Shown piece by piece: positions 11,201-20,796 of a stretch of 64,000 bases of DNA. The DNA comes from Pararge aegeria (taxonomy: Eukaryota; Arthropoda; Insecta; Lepidoptera; Nymphalidae), in NCBI RefSeq assembly GCF_905163445.1, contig NC_053185.1, positions 19,424,001 to 19,488,000 on the forward strand. Reading direction: 5' to 3'. How positions within the stretch are numbered: the first letter of the stretch is position 1; each line of letters starts with the position of its first letter. The notes under the pieces are model-generated. The model saw nothing but the letters and a program-made list of their open reading frames with translations, was not told the origin of the DNA and searched no databases. Both the position numbers and the translations under genes were made by a program.

Positions 11201-12267
11201 CTTTCTATAGACATAACATTAAGGTCCGATCCCGTATCGAGTTTGAATTTTTCAGTTTTTAGACTATTATATAATTGCATTGTCTCATACCATTTATTGC
11301 CGTCCTTACAGTCCGTATTACTATCAATCGTCGAGACCCTGTATAATTCCTCATCCGTATCACTATTTTCCACTATTTGATACACACTTTTCCGCGTATT
11401 CAATGTACATTTTTTCTTAAAGTGACCTTGAGAATTGCACAAAAAACATACGGCACTCCTAGCAGGACACCTGTAACCACCATCACACTGAAACCCGGCA
11501 CACTTGGCGCACGAGCGCCCCGCCACATCAGACGAAAACCCGCGAGGCTGCATCCGCGCAGCGCTGCGGGCGGCCCCGCGCGGCGCCCATCCGCGCCCGC
11601 GCGGTGCCCGCGGCGCCCAGCCGCCTGCTCGCCCACCGCCGCGCGCGCCGTAAATGACGTCCACCGCCGTCGATGATGTGCACGCCTCACCAGCATCACT
11701 TTTCAACTTGACGCCTTCGATGTGTTGTTTTTCTTCTTTTGAAAATTCGTTAGCCCGGCATATTTTTAAGGCACTTAGCAATGATAGCTCTTCTGTCCTT
11801 AGTAGCCGATCTCGTACCTTGCCATCCAATACACCGCAAACTATTCGATCGCGAATAAGACCTTCCTCCAAGTGCTCGAATTCACAATGCTCAGATAAGA
11901 TTTTCAACGCCGTCACGTATTCGTCAATAGACTCGCCGGCTTCTTGATTCCGGGTAAAAAACTTAAAGCGAACCATGGTAGTATTTTGTTTCGTCCCAAA
12001 GTGCTCGTTGAACTTGTTCACCAAGGTATCAATATTTTCGCGACTTTCATCTTTTGTGTATTTAAACGTCGTATAAATGTCGTACCCTTCCGATCCTATT
12101 AAATTTACTAACAGACTAGCTTGAACATCTGTAGTTTCTTTGTGAACGCCGGCCGCTTTTAAAAACACGAAAAATTGCTGGCGCCATTTTCGCCACGCGG
12201 TCGCGCGGCATGCCGGTCCTCCTTCTAAGCATAATTCCGATGGCGGTCGAGCGTGTTCCATTATCAC
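8224..12267 (-). CDS. gag-pol: Gag-Pol polyprotein, 1347 residues
   Basis: Encodes all proteins needed for retrotransposition of the element in one frame, with no stop or frameshift between gag and pol. Gag covers roughly residues 20-180. It is followed by an Arg/Gly/Ala/Trp-rich basic stretch (208-242) and a CX2CX4HX4C zinc knuckle (C274, C277, H282, C287), preceded by further cysteines at 253-267. The aspartic protease motif DTGS is at 344-347. Reverse transcriptase spans about 450-690, with FVDD at 612-615 as the YxDD-type active site. RNase H spans about 755-870 (D761, the IEKELL block at 795-800, D824). Integrase has an HHCC zinc site (H979, H982, C1012, C1015) and catalytic D1043, D1096 and E1132, a DD35E spacing. 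The C-terminal block near 1252-1272 has the RRNRxHL-type signature of gypsy elements. The first ATG lies 100 bases inside the 5' LTR; a second Met at residue 3 is an alternative. Five or more antisense frames are shadows. Confidence 0.96.
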   Translation of the reverse strand: MIMEHARPPSELCLEGGPACRATAWRKWRQQFFVFLKAAGVHKETTDVQASLLVNLIGSEGYDIYTTFKYTKDESRENIDTLVNKFNEHFGTKQNTTMVRFKFFTRNQEAGESIDEYVTALKILSEHCEFEHLEEGLIRDRIVCGVLDGKVRDRLLRTEELSLLSALKICRANEFSKEEKQHIEGVKLKSDAGEACTSSTAVDVIYGARGGGRAGGWAPRAPRGRGWAPRGAARSAARMQPRGFSSDVAGRSCAKCAGFQCDGGYRCPARSAVCFLCNSQGHFKKKCTLNTRKSVYQIVENSDTDEELYRVSTIDSNTDCKDGNKWYETMQLYNSLKTEKFKLDTGSDLNVMSIERYKQLGLHVSALCQINVKAQSFCGNQIPILGSCYISWIYKNNRYNLNFCICKNYCQSVLGKYACEELGIIRRVFTINIDKYSDLFSGLGKLPGEYKIIIDPGVHPSVCPVRKIPIGVRDKLQVELKRMEDIGVIRKVSHPTEWVNAIVVVAKKNGSILVCLDPRPLNRAVRRAHYPLPTLTEIAARLQGARYFSKLDARSGYWMIQIDNESADLCTFGTPFGRYQFLRLPYGINCASEVFHARVRQLLEDLEGVDSFVDDIIVWGSTMAQHDERLKCLLERARQVGIKFNKEKCEFRVQEVSYLGHTFSAGGMAIDKNKLKAIELMPTPQDRPALERFLGMVNYLSKFITNYSEIASPLRSLLKKDVVWCCDEQHDNAVRQLKGRLCAAPVLALYAADEPVLLSVDASSHALGAVLLQAGRPVEFASSTLTDTQIRYAQIEKELLAIVFALERFHQYLFGRGDITVETDHKPLEALFNKPLDAVPARLQRMMLRIQGYRFKVIYKPGKYMFVADTLSRAPLPELMTSNVSVEVEEQSCFVIDNVRFSGDKINLVRKGVESDKECRTIIKYIKNGWPANKYDVDECVRKLWPYRECFEYIDNIILKDNLVYIPQSLRSEMINRVHEGHMGIDRCKRRARDVMFWPGMSRDVERAVRQCVTCAEHAPRPTREPMIPHKIPDLPWSKVGSDIFQYRNRNFLLLVDYFSNFIEVSTLNSIGSKAVIQAMKDQFARHGIPAQLLTDGGPAYRSKEFMEFRKKWGFEHIFTSPNYPQANGRSEKSVQTIKNYLIKATNSGSDFYLGLLNFRACPREGLASPAELLMGRRLSTRLPAYEQMLRPHRDNKLDYDCMLRKQAKSKSYYDQHSRALPELKPGENVVMVDEGRRKHAKVQSAAPQPRSYFVTDMSGRRYRRNRRHLLRIPSAEGTAMFQEEEKWSSAESDEQNAPDEICASATTVVETLHDNAQRVETHNNNDIDISIRPAAVKARINLKKYK

Positions 12268-12349
12268 TTATGCGCAAAGCCTCCAATAACGCACTTTTAC
12301 CGATTTTAACACCAATTACACCTATTAATTTAGTAATTATTAATTTACT

Positions 12350-12367
12350 AGTTCACCGCTGTCACCA
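12350..12367 (-). promoter_or_regulatory. tRNA primer binding site
   Basis: Directly adjacent to the 5' LTR, in element orientation, is TGGTGACAGCGGTGAACT. It starts with TGG, complementary to a tRNA CCA end. I could not assign the tRNA species. Confidence 0.8.
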
Positions 12368-12469
12368 TGTTGTGATTCAAACTCGGCACTTGATCAGAAC
12401 TGCTTTATTGTTTTTAATTATAGGCATACCCACATAAAAATTAATAATACAACATACATAACCACAACA
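12368..12469 (-). repeat. 5' LTR of the Mag-type element
   Basis: Matches the 3' LTR at 7953-8054 without visible differences. It should contain the promoter, though at 102 bp no TATA box could be singled out with confidence. Confidence 0.95.
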
Positions 12470-12474
12470 CCGTT
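12470..12474. repeat. Target-site duplication, right copy (ccgtt)
   Basis: Matches 7948-7952 exactly. Confidence 0.93.
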
Positions 12475-12965
12475 GTACACTTCCCAAACGTCTACCAACC
12501 GCTCTAACCGATTGCCAGGGCTACCACGCTAAGGAGGAGGGGATCAGGACAGCTTGACCATTGGCATGCAGGCTCCTGGTGAAGCTTTCCTTTAAGTGTT
12601 ATTTTTTTTGCTTAGAACGCCTTGAAACCCTTACCACTAGTCACCGCTTAAGCATTATTTTGTTTACGTGATGTGTGTGATTGTGAATTACCTCCTCCTA
12701 ACAAATTGTTTTTCTTTTGTAGTGTCGTGTGGTGACGGCATATCTGAATACAGTTATCACCACTCTTTGTCTTCCTACGGGTGTTGCACGAGGCGACTAA
12801 GAGAATTTAGCAAAGAACGGGCAGCAGCTTCTCTGTACTCTAATTACCATCAGCTGAGATCACCAAACCGTCTGCCCGGCGTGTCGATTATGGGCAAACT
12901 CTCTCGTCGGGAAAGGCCTTTAGTTCAACAGTGGAATGATGCTATGCATTTTGTAGAATTAAATT
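12475..12965. repeat. Older dispersed-repeat sequence flanking the element
   Basis: The stretch continues the block interrupted at 7952. It includes ggctaccacgctaaggagg and, from about 12715, a tract with tcttcctacgggtgttgc and gaggcgactaagaga. These phrases are familiar from lepidopteran non-LTR elements (recall only). A 112-codon plus-strand frame at 12668-13006 shows no domain. Confidence 0.4.
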
Positions 12966-13974
12966 TAAATTTTCGTCCTAGAATAGGAGCGAATACATGT
13001 TTCTGAGAGCCAATAATATAGATACCAAATTGGGTCGCAGATAGTTCAAGACGATATAAAATTACTTTAGACGCGGCACCTTGTCCGTACCGTTCAGTAT
13101 CACAGTCACGTACTTCGCCTTGTGGTTACCTACACATTATATGAGGTCTGAATTCGATCTTACAATATTATCTTATTTCATCTGGAAGGTTACTTTCATT
13201 ACCTTAACCTTTTTTCCTTAATGCATTTTTAGTAGCTCTTACTTTCAAATATATTATTTGATTTTTGTGACTATTTTATTGTTCCAGATATTTTAATTAC
13301 GTCACGTGTTATATGTATTTTTATTTTCAATTTTCAAATACCTTTGATTTTGTTTGTTAATCTCCATTACACGTTATTAAATTGACATACGAAAGACAAT
13401 TTGACTAGCTCTCACCAGTTGCCATGATTCAGGTACTCTGTCAAAATAATAACACTTTTTTGTAAGTAATATAACTATCGAACGTTACTGAGACACTTGA
13501 TAAGCAAAATATTATGACAGTTATTGTATATTATATCATTATATTATCTGACAAGATTGGCACACATTTTTTGAAATCCTGAGAATCCAACGTGGGTATA
13601 TTTTCAGAAATAAAACGACGATACAAAATAAAACTCAATAAACAAAATAACGGATGTTTCGTTCGCATTAGATAAAACGTAGACAATAAACGTTTTTGTT
13701 ATTTTCTTTCACATCGGAAACGGCCATTACTTGTACAAATATTTGTTGGGACAGTCCAAGATGTACAGTTTTGTTTACTGTGCCGGCTTGTCTCTTATAA
13801 AAACACAAATTATATTCGAGACCAATAACAATATAAACTGTATTACAATCAAAGGCTCCGATACCGTTTTATCAATATTTCCTACAGACCTTTGTCCTTC
13901 ATTCGCTGTCTTCTGATATACGAATAACGAATCTACAATCTAATGTTTTCAGACTTTCAGATCGTTATGCTTTA
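12966..13974. other. No gene; short repeat block at 13378-13435
   Basis: AT-rich. The block 13378-13435 (gacatacgaaagacaattt, then ccagttgccatgat) repeats a piece found at about 7157-7210. The rest is unassigned. Confidence 0.5.
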
Positions 13975-14075
13975 TAACTTTAAAATGACTTTTGTCTGTT
14001 GTAGTGACTCTACAACCGGATCAGAAGGCAAATTACCCTGAAGAAGCTGAGTAGAAGCTCAGCATTTGATGTTTT
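13975..14075 (-). mobile_element. LINE family A 3' fragment (degraded)
   Basis: Contains gtagtgactctacaaccgg and a diverged ctcagcatttg block in minus-strand order. It is shorter and more diverged than the other family A copies. Confidence 0.6.
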
Positions 14076-15934
14076 GTCAGGCTTCACAACATTTATCTAG
14101 AATCGAGTAAAAAAAAAGGAAAAAACTTAAGGCATCTTTCTTCTGCTACTACTAGACAAGTTTGTAAGCTGTAATTAATATTCTATGTATGTTTTATGCC
14201 CAACCAGTGTAGTGTTGCGTATAACCTTTGCTTACGCTTAATGGCTATTTTTTCTTATGAAAAAAGCAATCTTTTAATACAAATGCATTAATTTTAGTTT
14301 TAATGTTTTGTTTTCCAGAAAAGATTTTACTTTATTTTTAAGTATAACACATGTGTTCATATAATGTTGGCATGGCAGGTATTTGTTGGTTTATGATTAA
14401 ACGAAATTTTAACATAAATAACGTAGTCCAAAAAAATTTGATTATTTTTTAAAAGAGATCGCTTTAGATGATTTAAATCTGTTTACCACAATTAAAATTC
14501 TGATATCAAAGGCCTCCGCTGAAATTGAATATTTTCGGAATATCATAAAACCCGACCAAAAACTGAATTTTCAGTGTAAAGTTCATCACGTTCCCGATAT
14601 CGGGGATATTATAATTAATGAAAGTCCAGTTCTACATATAAAGTATCCTATAGTGAGCTGACTTTAATTTCACTCATCAAATTAACTTTCCAAATTTATA
14701 GAGGTTCTTTATAGTCGGAACTTTTCACCATTTCGATTAAAAAGCGTAGAGCTGGAGCATATCGATGGGATTATATGACTTTCTAATTTAAGTTTTCGAA
14801 TACATCACAGACGTTCAAATTCATCTCTCTTAGCTCTCCTCAGTTAAACGATCTCGACAAGTCCCCCAAAATTGCCATAAATTACTTCTCCCTATTTGAC
14901 TATCCAGCACACATTTCAAACTGACAATGGGCATCCTGGTTGGGAGAATTGCCCAGAAAATTGGAAGAGCCTCAACTTCAAAAAACTTTCCTCAGAATAG
15001 CTGAACTTCAAATTGGTTCCGAACTAAAATAGATTTAAGGGTGCGGTGATAAAGTGCAATATAGTTAGTTTGAGGTGACAGCGGTGCATTATTCTATCGG
15101 GTTGTTGGTTTTAGAAGCGACTCACGTAGGACGTCGGGCGGATCACGTCTTCGGGCTGCCTTGGCGTTTATTATTCAATAGCTAAATGTAATAGAGTTGT
15201 TCCAGTCATAGTGTATTATCATAGTTTGGTGTGAAAATTGCAGTCTTTGAAATGCTGATATGCATAACGATGCTGGAATATCGATTTACTCATTTGCATA
15301 CTCGTTAATACCGTGTTAGTTATAATAACGCCGGAGATACTTAAATCGGATTCAGCATTAATGGAGTTTTGAACAGATAATTTATTGAATTTTCGCTTGA
15401 GTCTCTTATTAGTGAAGGAAAAGTTCAACGTATCTGTGTCATTTGGACTCTATGAAAGAATTCATGTTATAATAATTCGTATATTACATTATTATATTGT
15501 TTTTATTGCTGTTTATTCTGTTTCTTTGTATTAGGAAGCACGAAGCAAAAGTTTATTTTTCGTTTAATGTTTATTACTGCCTTTTTCAACGGGCCTTGTG
15601 TATGAGCTTAACAACGTTTTGTCCACTACACGTAATTTATGTCTACTTTCGCATTTAGCTTTCACTAAATGGAAAATACATTAGGAATGTCAAACAGACA
15701 AAAATCAAAACACGTGTTTAGTTCATAATATTGTCGTGACTTGGTGATGACAGGTATATTTGGTAACTGTACGCTACCCGCTGAGAAGAGAATATAATAT
15801 TTTTATATAATCCGAAACGAAATGTTATCTAACAGTTACCCATGACTTCGTACGCACATTATTTCTGCTCTCCCAATTCACACCCAAGCTTCTTTGTCGT
15901 TTGAGCATTATGATAGGATTTTTATGTAAGCTTA
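14076..15934. other. No gene seen
   Basis: AT-rich, no recognised repeat. A 69-codon minus frame at 15219-15428 has no domain. The segment 14480-14660 has moderate base composition but no assignable protein. Confidence 0.45.
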
Positions 15935-16260
15935 TCTTAATATATATAAATCTCCTGTCACGATGTTTGTCCGCGATGGACTCCTAAACTACTTAACCGA
16001 TTTTGAATTAAATGGGCACACCGTGAGCAGTCTGGTCCAACTTAAGAGATAGGATAGCTTAGATCTTTAATTATAGTCGCAATTTTATTTTATTGCAAAT
16101 TATTTGTCTATAATTAATTGACAGTCACATGTTATATATATATATACAAGAGATTTATATATATTAAGATATATATACTACTATAATCATTTAAGGCTTA
16201 GCGATACTGAATACTTTAAAAACAAAATCAAACGCAGACGAAGTCGCGGGCAACAGCTAG
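15935..16260 (+). mobile_element. Non-autonomous Helitron, 326 bp
   Basis: Begins TC directly after a host A and ends CTAG directly before a host T, the canonical Helitron insertion between A and T. The 3' part (ggcttagcgatactgaat, then gacgaagtcgcgggcaac up to the end) is nearly the same as in the Helitron at 35067-35503. The centre has TA-rich simple sequence. No Rep/helicase coding. Confidence 0.88.
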
Positions 16261-16283
16261 TATTTTATATAAACTTCGAACTT

Positions 16284-16567
16284 ATTGAGAGACAATTAAT
16301 GAATTTGTTAATGACAAGGTTGCTTGGAAGCATCCGGCTCCGCTTTCATCTCTCACAAGATAGAAAAATGAATTTTGAAATGTAAAATGTAAATTGTTAA
16401 TGTTGGAAAAGAGCAACTGCTGAGTTTCTTGTCGGCTTCTTCTCGGTAGAATCTGCCTTCCGAACCGGTGGTAGAGTCACTACACACAGACAGACTGGAC
16501 GTTTCAAAAGTGCTTATATTAGGCCTACTTGAAATAAATGAATTTTGAATTTTGAATTTTGAATTTT
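16284..16567 (+). mobile_element. LINE family A 3' end with last codons of ORF2
   Basis: The first about 80 bases encode the end of the RT protein (…NDKVAWKHPA…LSSLTR, then a stop), as in the 34.4-kb copy. The family A 3' UTR follows and ends in about three TTTGAAT-type repeats (16535-16567), typical of CR1-like elements that end in short tandem repeats instead of poly-A. Confidence 0.85.
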
Positions 16568-17121
16568 TGACATCTCAAGGATTTCATTCAGTAATTTGTT
16601 ATAAAATAATATACTTCTCTTCTTATATTTAAAATTCTTTTTAAATTTTGTTATATTTTTATGGACATAAATTAAATTTTCAAATTAGTTTCCTATTGAA
16701 TCCCCAATAAGGAACCACTGTAGTTGTTTCCCACGTTAACCAATACATTAGCCGACCACCCAGTTAAATTTAACTTCAACCAACACAATTAAGGCTCGTT
16801 CCGTACCGTTTTGTACTAATGTTCTTTGTAATAGTTTTACAAGTGCTTCGTTAGCTACCTACGTGCTTAGCTTTAACCTAACTGGAAAGAGACAGATACA
16901 CGAACACCCTTCGAGATAGAGTAGGATAGGTAGTGGCAACTATGAGAGTTTAATCTGCGAGAAATTAGTATGGAGTTTAACAATTTCGAAATTGGATTAT
17001 AATTTAGTGGGGGTTCATGTAATTTTATTAGTGCAACTGCTATTGTCGCCCTTAATAACGTTAGCATACTACTTTTACAAGATACTCATTTTATAAAGAC
17101 TATAGAATCATACAATGACAA
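16568..17121. other. No gene seen
   Basis: AT-rich, no recognised repeat or frame. Confidence 0.45.
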
Positions 17122-17525
17122 CTGTACGGCGCAGTAAGCAGCGACCCTGCTTTCTCAGCCCAAGGCAGTGGGTTCGTTTCCCAAAACGGTTCGGAAAATG
17201 GTTGTGTGATGAACATGAATGTTTATCAGTGTCTGAGTGTTGATCTGTATATTATAAGTATTTTTGTGTATTCATTCATTAAAATATTCATCAGCCAGCC
17301 AGTTAGCGCAGTGAGCAGCGACCCCACTCTCTGATCAATTTCGATTCCCACAACTGTAAAATGTTTGTGTTATGAACATAACTATTTTTCTGTGTGTGGG
17401 TGTTCATTTTAAGTATTTATGTATATTATTTGTTAAAGTCTTCATCAGTCATCTTAGTATCCATAACACAAGCTACGCTTGCTTTGGGGCTAGATGGCGA
17501 TGTGTGTCGTAGTATATTTATTTAT
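17122..17525 (+). mobile_element. Two head-to-tail SINEs, family C (Metulj-like)
   Basis: The first copy (17122-17293) has the tRNA head (gcgcagtaagcagcgaccc, a diverged box B) and body but stops at ttcatcag. The second starts at once (17294) with its own head (gcgcagtgagcagcgaccc, box B ttcgattcccac) and runs to the full tail: caagctacgcttgctttgg, tagatggcgatgtgtgtcg, then a TTTA-rich end. Pol III promoter boxes in the head suggest a tRNA origin. Confidence 0.85.
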
Positions 17526-17589
17526 ATATTGAAAAACTTTATTGCAGCAACACAAAAAGCAGCAGTTACTATATGTTAAGTTGCAAAGT

Positions 17590-17745
17590 CTGCGTTATCG
17601 ATAGCGTATATATATTGAATGGAGGTAAATTTCTCCTTTCCTCTGTAGCAATGCTTTGGTGGGTGGAAAGCCAAGCTAAACATACGCAGATTTAATCGGG
17701 GGATAAAAAATATCTCCCGCCTTTGCTAGCCATGCTGGTATCAAA
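17590..17745 (+). mobile_element. End of a TIR DNA element (single copy of the 60-kb satellite parent)
   Basis: Contains a diverged ggaggtaaatttctcc block and ends with aatcgggggat…tctcccgcc…tgctagccatgctggta at about 17694-17739. The terminal block matches the monomer of the array at 60381-61056 and the inverted end at 60165-60210. Confidence 0.7.
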
Positions 17746-18001
17746 TGCACAATAATCAGTGACGTGCATATCCGTTTTAATAATGTGTCTCGGGCAGTTC
17801 GTGAAATGCAACCCTAATTTGTAGGACCAGTTGATTGATCCAGTTCCAATGTACAAACTGACTATCCGTTTCAAATTTCAAAATTAACGTCGCTATTGCT
17901 TCATATAGATACATGTTCAAACTGAACTGCCATGATGAGTAATTTCCCAATGATATTCGGAAGTATCTTCTTTATCCAAAAATATAGTATTTTTGCAGAA
18001 A
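17746..18001. other. Unassigned spacer
   Basis: No repeat or coding signal seen. Confidence 0.4.
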
Positions 18002-18060
18002 TTAAAATATTATCTGTCATTATTATCTACCACAGATAATAATGACAGATAATATTTTAA
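18002..18060. repeat. Perfect 27-bp inverted repeat (hairpin)
   Basis: Arms 18002-18028 and 18034-18060 are exact reverse complements around the five-base loop accac. It is the same design as the hairpin at 1254 but of unrelated sequence. Confidence 0.9.
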
Positions 18061-18774
18061 AAAAATATTTCCCGCGAACACGCTCGCATGGTTACGTCAT
18101 AGGCAAATTAGACCTTTAATAAGTCCTTGTTCCATAGCTAAAGATTATTTTATAGCACTGATACCTAAAAACTAGCTATGAATAGTTTTAAATCACAAAA
18201 TACCCACTTGATAGATAATATACAGATCATAATTCTGAATTCGGCGTTTAATCCGTCATGGCGGATCGCTACATTTAGCAGTTTTATTTATTGAAAATAA
18301 ATACCAATCCCACTTTGAATATAAAATGATTTTTTTTTCAGTGTTGCACTTGAATTATATATCATTAGATAAATACAATATTTTAGCGATACTTCTTTAC
18401 TGACACATGCATGGCATGTTAAGGTTTTATATCTGGTGAGAGACTTTGTAGCCAGTTCAGTAACTTGTTCTGACCTATCTTTGTCCTAAGCGACAAAGGT
18501 TTTCTGTCAAACTGTATAGCGTTCCGGTAAAATGCGGCATAGAAACCGATAGATTTAATATAAGTGGTACTCTGCTACTCCTCGCAATAACAGATCATTA
18601 ATACCTCGCACTTACAAATCGTGGAACTAACTCCCATCGAATGTCTCGAAACTACGGTTTCAAGGGACACAGAAAAATTCTTTGGAAACCGGCAGCGCAT
18701 TGGTGTCCCTTTAAGAGCTGCAACTATTCGTAATACTACGGTAATACTACGGTAATCATGTAGTAGTCTGTAGT
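18061..18774. other. No gene; family D remnant near 18515-18555
   Basis: The phrases gcgttccggtaaaatgcgg and catagaaaccgatag match the middle of SINE family D. The rest is unassigned. Confidence 0.4.
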
Positions 18775-19020
18775 AGTAATATAGCTTGGGCTTTCCTTTC
18801 GTGGAGACCGAGTTCGAGCCCCGGCACGTAGCACTGACTTTACCGAGTTATGTGCGTTTTTAATTTAAATATCACTTGGTTTAAACGGTTAAGGAAAACA
18901 CCGTGAGGAAACCTGCATGCCTGAGAGTTCTTGATAATGTTTTCAACGGCGTGTGTCAGCAAATCCGAACTTGGCCAGCGTTGGTACACTACGGCCTGAA
19001 CCCTTCTCTTCAGTTGATGA
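18775..19020 (+). mobile_element. tRNA-derived SINE, family B
   Basis: The head keeps box B (gagttcgagccccggca). The family core follows: gttatgtgcgtttttaat, atatcacttggtttaaacgg, aaaacaccgtgaggaaacc. The tail gccagcg…actacggcctgaaccc is present, then the copy ends without the usual final block. Confidence 0.8.
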
Positions 19021-19074
19021 AGAATCATTACTTAACACCAGGTGACTTGTGGTTCATTTGCCTACTATTTGTGA

Positions 19075-19175
19075 ATAGCGTCAATAGCCTAGTGATAACA
19101 GCTTCCAGCTACCGTACGCGGGGACCGAGTTCGGTCCCCGCCATGCACTCTAACTTTCGGAGTTATATACATATT
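19075..19175 (+). mobile_element. SINE family B head only
   Basis: The head with ccgagttcggtccccgcc and the start of the core (ttcggagttatatacat) run into a T-rich tract, where a minus-strand family D copy begins. It is a truncated or interrupted copy. Confidence 0.6.
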
Positions 19176-19385
19176 TTTTTTTATTCAACTACAAGTCAAC
19201 CTTTGTCTGCAATCTCACCTGATGGTCAGTGATAATGCAATCTAAGATGGCAACGGGCTGACCTGTTATAACCCTAATCGTACCGCTAACGCTAATTCGC
19301 TTAGTGGCACATCTTTGTCGGTAGAGCCACGGCCGAAGCCTCTCATCATTTCAGATCACAGAAAATTCAGAAATTATAAAAAGTC
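19176..19385 (-). mobile_element. SINE family D, near-complete minus-strand copy
   Basis: In element order (minus strand): end of the head region (tttctgtgatctg), ggccgtggctctaccgaca, a diverged gcggtacgat block, then gccatcttagattgcatta and a caggtgagattgcagacaa tail with an A-run. Fragments of the same family lie at 29110, 31975, 52958, 60066 and 61060. Confidence 0.75.
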
Positions 19386-20478
19386 TACCGCACTTGGCCA
19401 TCATGGTGAACTTCGTCCTAAAACCCTCGTGCTCTGTAGTTGGCCGGAAACGATGATGATGATATATAAAAAAATATATATATAAGTACTCGAAAACCAT
19501 CAAAGCTAGCGAGACTTACTAACTGGTACTAAGGGGTACGAGTAGCGACTTTGTGACCTACTTAGGAATGCGAGCCGTTAGACAATAGATTGTTGCATAG
19601 CTATTGTGTTCGGGTCAGCCGTAATAAGCGCCGGATCTAAATCTAGTTTATACTAGTTTTGTTTAGAAAATATTATAAGGTGCAGTGAAACAGTTTTATT
19701 GTTGAAAATTAAACTTCTCACCTGCAAGCTCCTAGAGTGTATTTACCTACTATTTTTAGGTAACACCTTGCAGGCAGCGTGTATCATAAACCTTAAGCTA
19801 TGACGTATAACTTAATCTGTAATCACCTACTGATAGAGTTATTTTTTAGCACTTTAATTTAATATGTTTTTTTAAGCTCACTAGTTTAAAATCGCAGTGG
19901 ACGATTCATACATATTCAAATAATAAAGAAAACTTTAAAATAAACTATATTTTCAAAGAAAACATAAACTTTGATATTTTGTTAAAACAATATATTTCAT
20001 TCCACAAACACCTTTGTGAATACAAATTTTAATTTATACATTTTAAAATGCATATTAACTTTTGATATTTACTCCAAGTGAAAACACTAAAATTAAAATA
20101 ATATATAACTAACTAGTTGTAAAAGTTGTCTACTGCGTAATCCGAATTCGAATCCTAGAACTTTTTTTTACGTGACTCGACCTATAATATTAGGTATACT
20201 ATAAATTGTACACTTGTATACTGTTGAATAAAAATGAAGCTTTTTTTAAGAGGTATGCAATGTTTTATACTAATAAGATTAAAGTTTATCAAAACTAAAA
20301 CTTAACCTAAGAGCTATTTTAACGAAAAAATAATGAAATTTGGTGAAATATATAAATTTTCATTCACAGTTGCCCTAATAAACCATTCATTTATTTGTGT
20401 TTGTGGCATGTAGCGGGCGTCTTATTAAGTAAATCAAAGTATTAAATTTGTTTGGAAACGTTTTAGTAGTATCAGTTC
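19386..20478. other. No gene seen
   Basis: Very AT-rich, no recognised repeat. Confidence 0.45.
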
Positions 20479-20645
20479 TTTTTGTGAGAGCTCGTCCAGG
20501 GAAGTTCTGCCGCCATATACATGGTGGCAAGTTACAGGGTGTGATCCTTGCATACTCTTCTTAGTGTTGTCCTGTATATTGCGCGTAGTTTCCGCTTACC
20601 TAAGTGGGCCATTTGCTTTGTCCATGAATTTATTACTATACGAAA
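20479..20645 (+). mobile_element. SINE-like family E, internally shortened copy
   Basis: Starts ttttgtgagagctcgtcc and contains gttctgccgcc. It then jumps to the gcaagttacagggtg block and the tail near 20592-20622 (ttacctaagtgggccat). Same order as the copy at 39425. Confidence 0.6.
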
Positions 20646-20785
20646 AAAAAGACGTTCGCGTCATTTCCACCTTAGACGTCATTAGCGTGAGATGCGATTA
20701 ACGCTATATCCATCTTTTCAGATCAAGGTTCTGTCACACGAATTGAATTAAACCTGAACGGCAAACTGTTAAAACTTCTTTTGTA

Positions 20786-20796
20786 AGTCAGGCGGC
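20786..20796. repeat. 11-bp target-site duplication of the R1-like LINE, left
   Basis: agtcaggcggc recurs at 21367-21377 immediately after the poly-A tail. The exact boundary is blurred by the GGC run and the A tail. Confidence 0.8.

Larger units (their letters stand above)
7953..12469 (-). mobile_element. Complete Mag-type Ty3/gypsy LTR retrotransposon
   Basis: A 4517-bp element read on the minus strand: 5' LTR (12368-12469), primer binding site, one Gag-Pol frame (8224-12267), polypurine tract, 3' LTR (7953-8054). The LTRs are only 102 bp, start TG, end CA and show no difference by eye. The insertion is bounded by ccgtt on both sides. Short LTRs and about 4.5 kb total fit the Mag lineage first described in Bombyx mori. 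Matching LTRs, an intact frame and an exact target duplication together indicate recent insertion. There is no env-like frame. Confidence 0.95.

Noticed and set aside
11377..11699. Arg/Pro-rich frames on both strands inside the Gag region, and other antisense frames at 9087-12437
   Set aside because: Shadows of the GC-rich Gag-Pol frame; none has a domain of its own.
18002..18060. microRNA precursor
   Set aside because: Perfect pairing with a five-base loop and very low complexity is unlike a typical animal precursor, and there is no expression evidence.
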